7,176 nucleotides of DNA from Prolixibacteraceae bacterium (lineage in GTDB: Bacteria; Bacteroidota; Bacteroidia; Bacteroidales; Prolixibacteraceae). Below, one piece after another: positions 1-7,092 of the stretch. A model generated the notes under the pieces. The model made no database searches. It saw only the letters and a program-made list of their open reading frames with translations, and was not told the origin of the DNA. The translations under genes were made by a program, and so were the position numbers. The stretch lies in assembly GCA_016788685.1 (NCBI GenBank), contig JAEUSS010000404.1, forward strand, positions 1 through 7,176, written 5' to 3'. The first letter of the stretch is position 1. Each line of letters begins with the position of its first letter.

Positions 1-825
1 CAATGTTAAAACCATTGCAAATCCGGAGAAAATTGCCCCGACCACAAAATAAGGCGGGAATAAAGTGGTATGCCAGCCCGGCTCAACAGAAACCGCAAAG
101 TCGGTTGATACGATCGAGTGAACCGAGACTACCAAAACAGCAGCAATTCCGCCCAGTACAAAAGCCAAACCTTCGTAACGCAACCACTCCTTCGATGAGC
201 CTGTCCATCCAAAGGCAAAAAAACCGTAAACAGCTTTTTTGATTTTCGATTTGGTGGTATCGCGGATCGTTGCAAAATCGGGGACCATACCAAAATACCA
301 GAAACTGGCCGAAATAAGCAGGTAAGCCGAAATGGCCACAAAATCCCAAAACAGCGGCGAGTTGAAATTCACCCAAAGCGGGCCTCGTGTATTCGGATAC
401 GGGAAAACGTAGAAAAACAACCAAGGGCGTCCCATATGCATCAACGGAAACAATGCCGCACAAAACACAGCAACCACGGTCATAGCCTCAGCAGCCCGGT
501 TAATGGCTGTTCTCCATTTTTGCCTCAAAATCAGCAGGAAGATGGAAAACGCAGTTCCGGCATGGCCAATTCCGATCCACCAAACAAAGTTGATGATGGC
601 CCATCCCCAGCCTACGGTATTGTTAACCCCCCAGGTTCCGACTCCCTGCGTCAGGGTAACATAAATACTATGGGCACCCCAGGCAAACATAGCCAAACTA
701 ACCCCCATGGCGATATACCACCATTTCGGCGTTTTAGCATCAATTGGTGCCAGAATTTCCTGAGAGATCTGACTGAGCGACTTCTCCCCGTCAATTAATT
801 TTCCTCGTACGTCCGTTTTATACAT
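1..825 (-). CDS. actC: Alternative complex III membrane subunit ActC (NrfD/PsrC family), C-terminus cut by window edge
   Basis: This is the integral membrane, quinol-binding subunit of alternative complex III. The first 275 residues are present, and the frame runs open off the left edge; full-length ActC proteins are longer, so a large C-terminal part is missing. The start is the ATG at 825-823, giving MYKTDVRGK, 28 bases after the actB stop. No clear Shine-Dalgarno sequence precedes it. After a soluble N-terminus of about 33 residues, hydrophobic segments lie near residues 35-57, 76-100, 115-132, 158-181, 218-240 and 258-275, as in NrfD/PsrC proteins. Conserved-looking membrane features are GHAGT (His88), HMGRPW (His130, Arg133), a PYPNTRGPLW loop and FWDF (Asp161). 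By analogy with known ACIII structures, the His and Asp near the periplasmic side are candidates for quinol binding and proton release; that is inference. Position directly after actA and actB supports the call strongly. Confidence 0.95.
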   Translation of the reverse strand, partial: MYKTDVRGKLIDGEKSLSQISQEILAPIDAKTPKWWYIAMGVSLAMFAWGAHSIYVTLTQGVGTWGVNNTVGWGWAIINFVWWIGIGHAGTAFSIFLLILRQKWRTAINRAAEAMTVVAVFCAALFPLMHMGRPWLFFYVFPYPNTRGPLWVNFNSPLFWDFVAISAYLLISASFWYFGMVPDFATIRDTTKSKIKKAVYGFFAFGWTGSSKEWLRYEGLAFVLGGIAAVLVVSVHSIVSTDFAVSVEPGWHTTLFPPYFVVGAIFSGFAMVLTL

Positions 826-853
826 AGTCCAATCTATTTCTTTTGATTGATGA

Positions 854-3799
854 TCATACGTTTGTATTTCTTACTTTGGTCAGGTATCCAACCGAAGGCA
901 AAGTGTGCAACTCTTCAAGCAGGTGGTAATTGCGCTTGTCTTTAAACAGCTTCGATATGCGGCTTTCCGGGTTCTCCAGGTCACCAAAAACAATGGCATT
1001 CCCGGGACACGACTGCGAGCAGGCGGTCTTGATTTCGCCGTCAGCAATAGCTCTGCCTTCCAGTTTGGCCAACTGTTTTTTCTCCTGAATACGCTGTACA
1101 CACATCGAGCATTTTTCAACCACCCCTCGCGACCGGACAGTTACATCCGGATTCAGCACCATGCGTCCCAAATCACTGTTTGATGCAAAGTCGAATTTCT
1201 CGTTCTTCACATACTGGAACCAGTTAAAGCGGCGAACACGGTACGGGCAGTTGTTGATGCAGTATTTGGTTCCGACGCAACGGTTGTATGCCATCTGATT
1301 CAGGCCCTCTTCACTGTGAGGCGTAGCAGCAACCGGGCAAACATTTTCGCAAGGCGCGTTTCCGCAATGCTGACACATGACGGGTTGAAAAGACACCTTC
1401 GGGTTCTCCGGATTTTCGGAATAATAACGGTCAATCCGGATCCAGTGCATAATACGGCGGTTCCGAACCTGTTCTTTCCCGATGACCTGAATGTTATTTT
1501 CAGCCTGACAGGCAATGGCACAATTGCCGCAACCGGTGCAGGAATTCAAATCAACAGCCATTCCCCAGTGGTGTCCGTTGTATACCGGAGCTTCGTATAG
1601 TGTTACTGATTTCGATTCATGCTCAGCTTTAAGTTCATTGCCTGAAACCGGATTTTTGATGTAATCGGCAAGTGTTGTTTCCCGGACAATCGGGCGTCCC
1701 TCCATTGAATGATGGGTTTGTGATATGGCCAGTTCAAAGGTTTTCCCCGGAACTTTTTCAACTTTGGCTGAACTCACAAAAAACTGACGATTACCATTTT
1801 CAATGCCGACAAACGGATAGAGGTTCGTACCGGTCTGATCGCCTACCTTACCGGCTATTTCGCGACCATAACCCAGCGCAACCGAAATCGTGTCTTTGGC
1901 TTGTCCCGGCTGAACAAATACAGGTAATTCAATGCCGTTAACCTGAATCACATCTTCGTTTTTAAGCCCGTTTTCTTCGGCATAAGCCACCGGAACAGCA
2001 GCAAAATTGTCCCAACTGATTTTTGCCACCGGATCTGGCAACTCCTGGAGCCACGGGTTGTTGGCATATTTGCCGTTCCCGATGGCAATACTTTCGTAGA
2101 TTACAACTTCAAGGCCGCCAACTGCTGGTTTTACCTGGCTTGCAGCCTGCGAAAGCCCATCCGGCGAATAAACCGATTTTGATTCCGACACCGTTTCGAA
2201 AACCCCGTTTTGCAATGAAGTATTCCAAAATTGACGGAAATCAGCTGTATCTTTTTGTTTCTGAAATTGATTCTCTTTCCAGTGGTTTTTGATGTAATCG
2301 CGATAATTAAGGTCGCCCCCGATCCATTTCAGCAAAGTTACCTGTGGCTGACGGCTATTGAATATCGGTGCAATGACAGGTTGCGAAAGGCTGTAGATTC
2401 CGGCTTTAGGCTCCAGATCGTTCCAGCTTTCCAGGAAATTCGTTTCAGGCAAAACATACTGGCAAAGCGCAGTTGTTTCATCAGGACGTTCTGAAAAAGA
2501 AACGCTCAAACCGGCTTTCTTAATCGCCCCGGCAAACTCCGCACCTTTGGGGTGGTCGTATACCGGATTGGCGTTCCAAACCAGCAAGGCTTTCACTGTT
2601 CCGGCCTTCAGATCAGCAAGCAGTTGCTCAGTATCCTGATCAATGCCTTGTTTGACAAGAAGCGGATTTTCCAGGCCGATGGTTTGTCCGTAATTTCCGA
2701 GCAGCTGATTGATTCCGTTTACCAGCAACTGAATATTCACATCGTTGCTTCCGGAGATAATTATGCTTTGTTTTTCGTTTTCCAGAAGATCTTTAGCCAG
2801 ATCGGCAACATCAACTGACGAAGGCACTCCGGCAAGGATTTGCCCGCCCTTTATTTTAGCAATAGCATTGTACAAAGCCAGAACAATTGCACCTTCTTCC
2901 GAAGGTTTGATCGGGAAACGGACATCCGCGTTCGAACCGCTCAAGGTCATCCCGGACTCAAACTGGTAGTGACGAAGCATTTCCTTCCGGTCGTTCTGCA
3001 GCTGACGGGCAGCGCTGTAGCCTTTGGTGTATTCAACTGAAGAAAGCCATGATCCCAGGAAATCGGCACCAAAGCTAACGACCACCTTTGCTTTGTTGAA
3101 ACGATAATCAGGAATAAAAGCCGAGCCGAAACTCTTTAAGTTGGCCTGCAAAATTCCCGACGCCGAGACCGGATCGTACTGAATCCATTCGGTATTGGTT
3201 TGTTTATCAGCAAACTTGCGGATAAGCTCACGTGTTGACGGTGATATAATGGTTGAACTGAGCAGTACAACTTTTCCGCCCTGAGACTGCAAATCAGCCA
3301 ATCGGGCCATAATTTCTTCGTCCGCCTTTTCCCAGGAAATTTCCTGCCCGCCTTTGAATGGTCCCTTAAAACGAGCGTCATCATAAAGGTTCAATACCGA
3401 AGCCTGAATACGCGCGCTGGTTCCTCCCTGAGATACCGAACTCAAAGTGTTACCTTCAATCTTTATGGGGCGGCCATCGCGCACTTTCACGACAATGCTT
3501 CCATACTCATTCCCTTCGAAATAGGAAGAAGCATAATAATCAGCAGTACCCGGGGTTATTTCATCAGGCTTGACCAAATACGGAATTGCTTTGTTTACGG
3601 GCCTTTTACAGCTGGCGACAATCGATGCAGCTGCGATGCCAAACCCGAATGTTTTCAGGAAATCACGGCGCGATGCAGAATTCAGATCGCTGTCGCCCCT
3701 CATCAACATGCTCTTTTGTTTGGCTTCTTCACGCACTTCTACCCGGCGCAACTCTTTTGGATTGGCAAGTTCTTCTATACTTCTCCAGTATGTCTTCAT
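854..3799 (-). CDS. actB: Alternative complex III iron-sulfur subunit ActB (TAT-variant molybdopterin-oxidoreductase-like protein)
   Basis: ActB is the large periplasmic subunit that carries electrons from quinol at ActC to the ActA hemes. The 981-residue length fits the family, a fusion of a molybdopterin-oxidoreductase-like domain and a ferredoxin domain. The N-terminus has the long pre-region typical of this family (YWRSIEEL at 5-11), then a twin-arginine motif SRRDFLK (Arg44, Arg45), a hydrophobic stretch and a lipobox-like IVASC with Cys64. Residues of about 65-740 are the molybdoenzyme-like part; no N-terminal Fe-S cysteine motif is visible, in line with ActB lacking the Mo cofactor. 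The ferredoxin part has four cysteine groups: Cys754/757/760/764, Cys809/812/817/821, Cys841/847/851, and Cys897/900 with Cys927/931. Thr844 sits where a fourth cysteine is expected in the third group, which suits the single 3Fe-4S cluster known for ActB. The start is the ATG at 3799-3797, 39 bases after the actA stop. Confidence 0.97.
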   Translation of the reverse strand: MKTYWRSIEELANPKELRRVEVREEAKQKSMLMRGDSDLNSASRRDFLKTFGFGIAAASIVASCKRPVNKAIPYLVKPDEITPGTADYYASSYFEGNEYGSIVVKVRDGRPIKIEGNTLSSVSQGGTSARIQASVLNLYDDARFKGPFKGGQEISWEKADEEIMARLADLQSQGGKVVLLSSTIISPSTRELIRKFADKQTNTEWIQYDPVSASGILQANLKSFGSAFIPDYRFNKAKVVVSFGADFLGSWLSSVEYTKGYSAARQLQNDRKEMLRHYQFESGMTLSGSNADVRFPIKPSEEGAIVLALYNAIAKIKGGQILAGVPSSVDVADLAKDLLENEKQSIIISGSNDVNIQLLVNGINQLLGNYGQTIGLENPLLVKQGIDQDTEQLLADLKAGTVKALLVWNANPVYDHPKGAEFAGAIKKAGLSVSFSERPDETTALCQYVLPETNFLESWNDLEPKAGIYSLSQPVIAPIFNSRQPQVTLLKWIGGDLNYRDYIKNHWKENQFQKQKDTADFRQFWNTSLQNGVFETVSESKSVYSPDGLSQAASQVKPAVGGLEVVIYESIAIGNGKYANNPWLQELPDPVAKISWDNFAAVPVAYAEENGLKNEDVIQVNGIELPVFVQPGQAKDTISVALGYGREIAGKVGDQTGTNLYPFVGIENGNRQFFVSSAKVEKVPGKTFELAISQTHHSMEGRPIVRETTLADYIKNPVSGNELKAEHESKSVTLYEAPVYNGHHWGMAVDLNSCTGCGNCAIACQAENNIQVIGKEQVRNRRIMHWIRIDRYYSENPENPKVSFQPVMCQHCGNAPCENVCPVAATPHSEEGLNQMAYNRCVGTKYCINNCPYRVRRFNWFQYVKNEKFDFASNSDLGRMVLNPDVTVRSRGVVEKCSMCVQRIQEKKQLAKLEGRAIADGEIKTACSQSCPGNAIVFGDLENPESRISKLFKDKRNYHLLEELHTLPSVGYLTKVRNTNV

Positions 3800-3838
3800 C
3801 GACGGTAAATTTTATCTTGTAGTTTTAATAGTCCTGAA

Positions 3839-5011
3839 TTAATAATGACAACGCATACAATCATTTGCTCCAATGTCAACTGCCCGGATGGTGTCAATCT
3901 TTCCGGATTTCAGATTGTCGTGTAACTTCTTATAATTATCGTAATACGCATTGTCCCTGAAGTCTACTTTGGTATCGCGGTGGCAATTGATACACCACCC
4001 CATCGATAAATCGCTGTGCTGACGCATCACATCCATCTCTTCAACAGCTCCGTGACATTGTTTACAATCGAGCTTACCCACCCCAACATGCTGTGCATGA
4101 CTAAAAAACACATGATCGGGCAGGTTATGAATACGCGTCCACTCTACCGGTTTGTTATTTTCGAAGGCATCAACCACTTTAGAGATTTCAAATTTTCCGG
4201 AGTTGGTACCTTCGCGCACCAGCACGTGGCAGTTCATACACAACTCCACAGCCGGTATACCTGCCGACTTACCAAACTCAGCTGTATGATGGCAGTACTT
4301 GCAGTCAATTTTATTGTCTCCGACATGAACTTTATGTGAAAACTTGATGGGTTGATCGGGAGCATAATTGGGAGTGCGTCCCAAAGTGATAGCGGCATCG
4401 GCCACCATTTTAATCTGAAGCACCAGCGCAACAACTAAAATCAGGACTGTTACCAGCCGGTATTTAATCTTGTGGAAAAAGATAAGGTCAATCAATGCCA
4501 AAGTCATCAGGGCTCCAAGCAAAAGGAAAATCATGATTTGATTGACAGTGGGCCCTGGGTTTGGAGGTCCGGTGCTGGCCAGTCCGTCAAGGTACAATTT
4601 CACCTTCTTCAGGTCTTCTTCTTCGATCTGAAAATCTTTGTGCGATGCTTCCATTTTCTTCCCGTTGGGTTGCATCACCGAACTTTGGAACTCGGAGAAA
4701 TCTTTTCCGGCAAATTTAACCGCAATATCCATCGCCGAAGGATTCCAGTCCAGTGTATCAGAATGGGTAACGAGCTTATGACACGACACACATGATTCAA
4801 ACTTGCGGTCTTTAGGCAGAAGACCTTTAAAAAAACGTTCGCCACGCTTAATATCTTCATTTGAATGATTATCCAGATATTCTTCCGGGTCATCGTCGGC
4901 TGCGGTGGTCTGAATTGGTATAACGGAAAAGATAAAAAGGGATAAGATAAAAAAGGCGATACTTGTTTTTAAATGCTTTGTGAAATGCCCGGGAAGAAAA
5001 ACTTTTCTCAT
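3839..5011 (-). CDS. actA: Alternative complex III multiheme cytochrome c subunit ActA, six CXXCH sites
   Basis: ActA is the periplasmic heme subunit that takes electrons from ActB and hands them to an oxidase or soluble cytochrome. From the ATG at 5011-5009 it has 390 residues. Residues of about 15-38 form a signal peptide or anchor ending near TTAADD. A class I cytochrome c-like domain follows with one heme site (CVSCH, 74-78). Two membrane helices (about 159-179 and 186-203) lead to a C-terminal pentaheme domain with CXXCH at 237, 258, 316, 340 and 385; the last lies one residue before the C-terminus. FSHKVH (His226, His229) and FSHAQH (His305, His308) are the distal-histidine motifs seen in cytochrome c3/c7-type domains. 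The frame stays open upstream to a TTG at 5077, but the ATG places the signal peptide correctly, so it is preferred. It is the first gene of the act run. The N-terminal heme domain raises the count to six, against five in the classic pentaheme ActA. Confidence 0.95.
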   Translation of the reverse strand: MRKVFLPGHFTKHLKTSIAFFILSLFIFSVIPIQTTAADDDPEEYLDNHSNEDIKRGERFFKGLLPKDRKFESCVSCHKLVTHSDTLDWNPSAMDIAVKFAGKDFSEFQSSVMQPNGKKMEASHKDFQIEEEDLKKVKLYLDGLASTGPPNPGPTVNQIMIFLLLGALMTLALIDLIFFHKIKYRLVTVLILVVALVLQIKMVADAAITLGRTPNYAPDQPIKFSHKVHVGDNKIDCKYCHHTAEFGKSAGIPAVELCMNCHVLVREGTNSGKFEISKVVDAFENNKPVEWTRIHNLPDHVFFSHAQHVGVGKLDCKQCHGAVEEMDVMRQHSDLSMGWCINCHRDTKVDFRDNAYYDNYKKLHDNLKSGKIDTIRAVDIGANDCMRCHY

Positions 5012-5497
5012 TCCAATAGGTTTAGTATTTAATATATAATGAAACCATTTTTTAAACTTTCCTGATAAAACAATCAAATTCAGTAATGGTTTCCCCTCTA
5101 AATATAAAAAATTACAGGATAGGAATATTCACCGCCACCAAACAAATGTTTAAGAAATGGAAATACGATTAATTCGTTGAGGTTTAAGCTCCTTTTCGGG
5201 CACCCTGATCCGGGCATAATTAGACTCCGTCAATACAAATAAAAAATTCATTCAATAAATTCGATAAACCTAATCAACCTGCAAGTCACAGACTGTAAAA
5301 GAAAACCTATTTTAAGGCCCATTTGCATCAACTATTCTCATCTGCACTTACACTTTCCAATCAAACCAACACATATTGATTAAACTATCTTCGGAGCTAG
5401 TCCGGAAGAATTGATTCAGGAGTTTAAGAAGACCATTCGGTTCAAATCCATATATTATTACCTTTAGGGCACCTCAATCAAATGAAGCTCAACCGAT
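5012..5497. other. Divergent intergenic region between actA and the LytTR regulator pair
   Basis: These 486 bases are AT-rich and hold no convincing gene on either strand. They separate two divergently transcribed units, so they should contain the promoters and any operators for both. On the minus strand the stretch just upstream of actA (about 5015-5045) is very AT-rich and could hold the act promoter, but no spaced pair of Bacteroidota promoter elements could be picked out. On the plus strand a fair candidate lies at 5436-5466. An imperfect inverted repeat (CTTCGGA and TCCGGAAG, one-base bulge) lies at 5389-5408, about 30 bases upstream of that candidate. I found no tRNA, riboswitch or terminator here. 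Confidence 0.6.
5436..5466 (+). promoter_or_regulatory. Candidate Bacteroidota-type promoter for the LytTR regulator pair
   Basis: Seen: TTCG at 5436-5439 and TACCTTTA at 5459-5466, 19 bases apart. Known: the Bacteroidota housekeeping promoter has a -33 TTTG-like and a -7 TAnnTTTG element with about this spacing. Each element here has one mismatch. Transcription would begin near 5472, leaving a short leader of about 25 bases before the ATG at 5498. Such matches arise by chance in AT-rich DNA, so this is only a candidate. Confidence 0.35.
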
Positions 5498-6253
5498 ATG
5501 ACCAAAAACAAAATCAGTGTATTAGTTATTGACAGCGACCCTAAATCACTGACACACACAACAAAACTGCTGGAGTCAAACACATCAGTCTGCAAGATTG
5601 ACAGTGCAGAGGACTCGGACAAAGCGCTGTTTAAGATGATTGAAGAAACGCCGGATATGGTTCTTATCGAATATCCGACCAAAGGAAACGCCGGAAAAGA
5701 ATTGATTAAATACATCAAAACAAAACTCGCTGACACAACTATTATTTTTGTCTCAGAAACAAAAGACTACGCTGCCGACGCCATACAAAATGAAATATTC
5801 AACTATCTGTTAAAGCCCGTTCCCGGCGAGGAGTTAAAAAAGATCATCAACAAAGCGCTCCTAATTAAACAAACAAATATCCGGACAAGGATTAACGACC
5901 TGATTGAAAGCACACAGGAAGAAGGTAAAATTAAAATCCAGACAACCAGGGGATATTTTGTGATTCATCCCGATGAAATTATCTACTGCAAAGCCGATGG
6001 TTTTTGTACAGAAGTGGTTCTAACTTCCGGCCGCGTTGAGGTGAGCTACATTTTCCTTTCTAAGCTCGAAGAAATGCTCAGACTGTTCAACTTCCTGCGC
6101 ATCAACCGGTCGTACGTGGTCAATCAAAAATACATCCGAAAAATATACCGCGGCAGTTATAACGTAGTTTTATCGCATGATGGAAAAGAATACGAGATAA
6201 AAGGATCAAAAACTATCCTGAAAGACTTGAGCAACTATGAAACCAACATATAA
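5498..6253 (+). CDS. LytTR-family response regulator with degenerate receiver domain
   Basis: The protein has 251 residues: a receiver-like domain (about 5-122), a short linker, and a LytTR DNA-binding domain (about 145-245) with the typical FLRINRSYVVNQKYI segment. It should act in the cytoplasm as a transcription regulator. The receiver departs from the norm at two key sites. The phospho-acceptor position holds Glu58 (VLIEYP) instead of Asp, with codon GAA at 5669-5671. The acidic pocket reads D12-S13-D14, where the second aspartate of the usual DD pair is Ser. The switch residue Ser86 and the conserved Lys106 (LLKP) are kept. It is therefore likely not phosphorylated in the normal way; a Glu there can mimic the active state in some regulators, but that is inference here. 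The ATG at 5498 places the receiver's first strand properly. It is followed after two bases by a paralogue with an intact receiver. Target genes and partner kinase are unknown. Confidence 0.9.
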   Translation: MTKNKISVLVIDSDPKSLTHTTKLLESNTSVCKIDSAEDSDKALFKMIEETPDMVLIEYPTKGNAGKELIKYIKTKLADTTIIFVSETKDYAADAIQNEIFNYLLKPVPGEELKKIINKALLIKQTNIRTRINDLIESTQEEGKIKIQTTRGYFVIHPDEIIYCKADGFCTEVVLTSGRVEVSYIFLSKLEEMLRLFNFLRINRSYVVNQKYIRKIYRGSYNVVLSHDGKEYEIKGSKTILKDLSNYETNI

Positions 6254-6255
6254 AC

Positions 6256-7020
6256 ATGGACTTAACAACCATTTCGGCAATCATCATTGACGATGAGCCA
6301 GATGCAATCAATCTGCTTGAAATGTATCTCCGCCAATTCCCTCTGATAGAGGTTATCGGTAAAGCGAGCCAGGCCCAGAAGGGACTCGAACTGGTAAAAA
6401 AACACGCTCCTGAACTTGTCTTTCTGGATATTGACATGCCCGATATGAACGGACTGCAGGTCGCCGACAAAATTCAATCCGGGAACTTTTATTCCGAGAT
6501 TGTTTTTACCACTGCGCACCAGTATTATGCCTATGATGCTTTAGGCATTGAACCGCTTGACTTTCTGACAAAACCATTCTGCATTAACGATCTGGAAATT
6601 GCAATTCAAAAGTTTAACGACAAAACCCAAAGAAAAAAACTAAAACAAAAGGCTGATAAATTTATCCATTCACAAACAGCAGCTTCGACCATCAAACTTC
6701 CGACAGTACACGGCGTGCTAATTCTAAACATAAAAGATATTGTCATTCTGAAATCAAAAGGAAACTACTGCAACGCCCATTTGCAGGACGGAACTATTGA
6801 ACTGATCACCAGAAACATAAGTACTGTGGTTGACACTCTGAACTCGCAGTCATTTTTCCTGATCAACAGGTCGACCTGTATCAACCTGAACTACCTCAAA
6901 CAAATTGACCGGAAAAATAATAAATGTATTCTCGGCTACAACAACCAAACCATCGAACAGCCCATCACCAGAAACCACCTGAACTATTTCGACAAGCTCA
7001 ACATTTTTCCGGTTATCTGA
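6256..7020 (+). CDS. LytTR-family response regulator with canonical receiver
   Basis: The protein has 254 residues. Its receiver domain (about 5-122) has every expected phosphorylation residue: acidic pair Asp12/Asp13 (IIIDDEP), acceptor Asp58 in FLDIDMPDMNG, Thr86 and Lys106 (FLTKP). A LytTR DNA-binding domain follows (about 142-248) with FFLINRSTCINLNYL. It is presumably phosphorylated by a LytS/YpdA-like or other histidine kinase encoded elsewhere, and then binds DNA. The ATG lies two bases after the upstream regulator's TAA, so the two are almost certainly one transcript and possibly translationally coupled; no clear Shine-Dalgarno sequence is visible. The two proteins align without gaps at the key receiver positions, both having position 58 as acceptor site and Lys106, which marks them as duplicated paralogues. 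The C-terminus ends in FPVI and its stop lies inside a palindrome. Function of the regulon is not evident from the window. Confidence 0.93.
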   Translation: MDLTTISAIIIDDEPDAINLLEMYLRQFPLIEVIGKASQAQKGLELVKKHAPELVFLDIDMPDMNGLQVADKIQSGNFYSEIVFTTAHQYYAYDALGIEPLDFLTKPFCINDLEIAIQKFNDKTQRKKLKQKADKFIHSQTAASTIKLPTVHGVLILNIKDIVILKSKGNYCNAHLQDGTIELITRNISTVVDTLNSQSFFLINRSTCINLNYLKQIDRKNNKCILGYNNQTIEQPITRNHLNYFDKLNIFPVI

Positions 7021-7027
7021 TAACCGG
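7009..7027. repeat. Short palindrome spanning the stop codon of the second regulator
   Basis: CCGGTTAT at 7009-7016 and ATAACCGG at 7020-7027 are perfect 8-base inverted repeats around a 3-base loop that falls on the TGA stop (7018-7020). It lacks a following T tract, so it is not by itself a standard terminator. It may form a small RNA hairpin just ahead of the main terminator. Confidence 0.5.
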
Positions 7028-7038
7028 CCTAAAATAGA

Positions 7039-7079
7039 AACAGCGGAAATTTATACATTTTCCGCTGTTCTCATTTTTT
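7039..7079 (+). terminator. Intrinsic terminator of the LytTR regulator pair, possibly bidirectional
   Basis: A perfect 11-base stem, AACAGCGGAAA at 7039-7049 and TTTCCGCTGTT at 7059-7069, closes a 9-base loop. Six T residues follow at 7074-7079 after a short CTCA spacer. This is a good rho-independent terminator for the plus-strand pair. On the minus strand the same stem is followed by a weaker T-rich run, so it could also serve the convergent gene whose stop is at 7095-7093. Confidence 0.8.
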
Positions 7080-7092
7080 CCTGAGCCCCGGG

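Noticed and set aside
5012..5077. In-frame upstream extension of actA to a TTG codon at 5077-5075, adding 22 residues
   Set aside because: The extension places basic and aromatic residues ahead of an otherwise normal signal peptide that begins well at the ATG at 5011. The TTG is a rarer start, and the extra stretch lies in AT-rich DNA that more likely holds the promoter.
5187..5216. Repeated CGGGCA hexamer in the intergenic region
   Set aside because: Two copies of a six-base word in nearly 500 bases have no meaning without further context.
5389..5408. Imperfect inverted repeat as an operator or insertion-sequence end
   Set aside because: The arms are only 7-8 bases with a bulge, there is no partner copy and no transposase, so it cannot be told from chance.
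5420..5446. GTT-containing motifs that could be a LytTR binding site
   Set aside because: The two GTT cores are 18 bases apart rather than the usual 21-22 for LytTR direct repeats, and both flanks match the consensus poorly.
5384..5467. Open 27-codon stretch on the plus strand with a protein-like composition (contains PEELIQEFKK) ending at TAG
   Set aside because: It has no start codon and an in-frame stop directly upstream (5381-5383), and it overlaps the candidate promoter. It might be a relic of a lost gene, but it is short enough to be chance.
5464..5736. 90-codon minus-strand open frame overlapping the start of the first LytTR gene
   Set aside because: It lies antisense to the receiver domain and has no recognisable domain; it is a shadow of the real gene.
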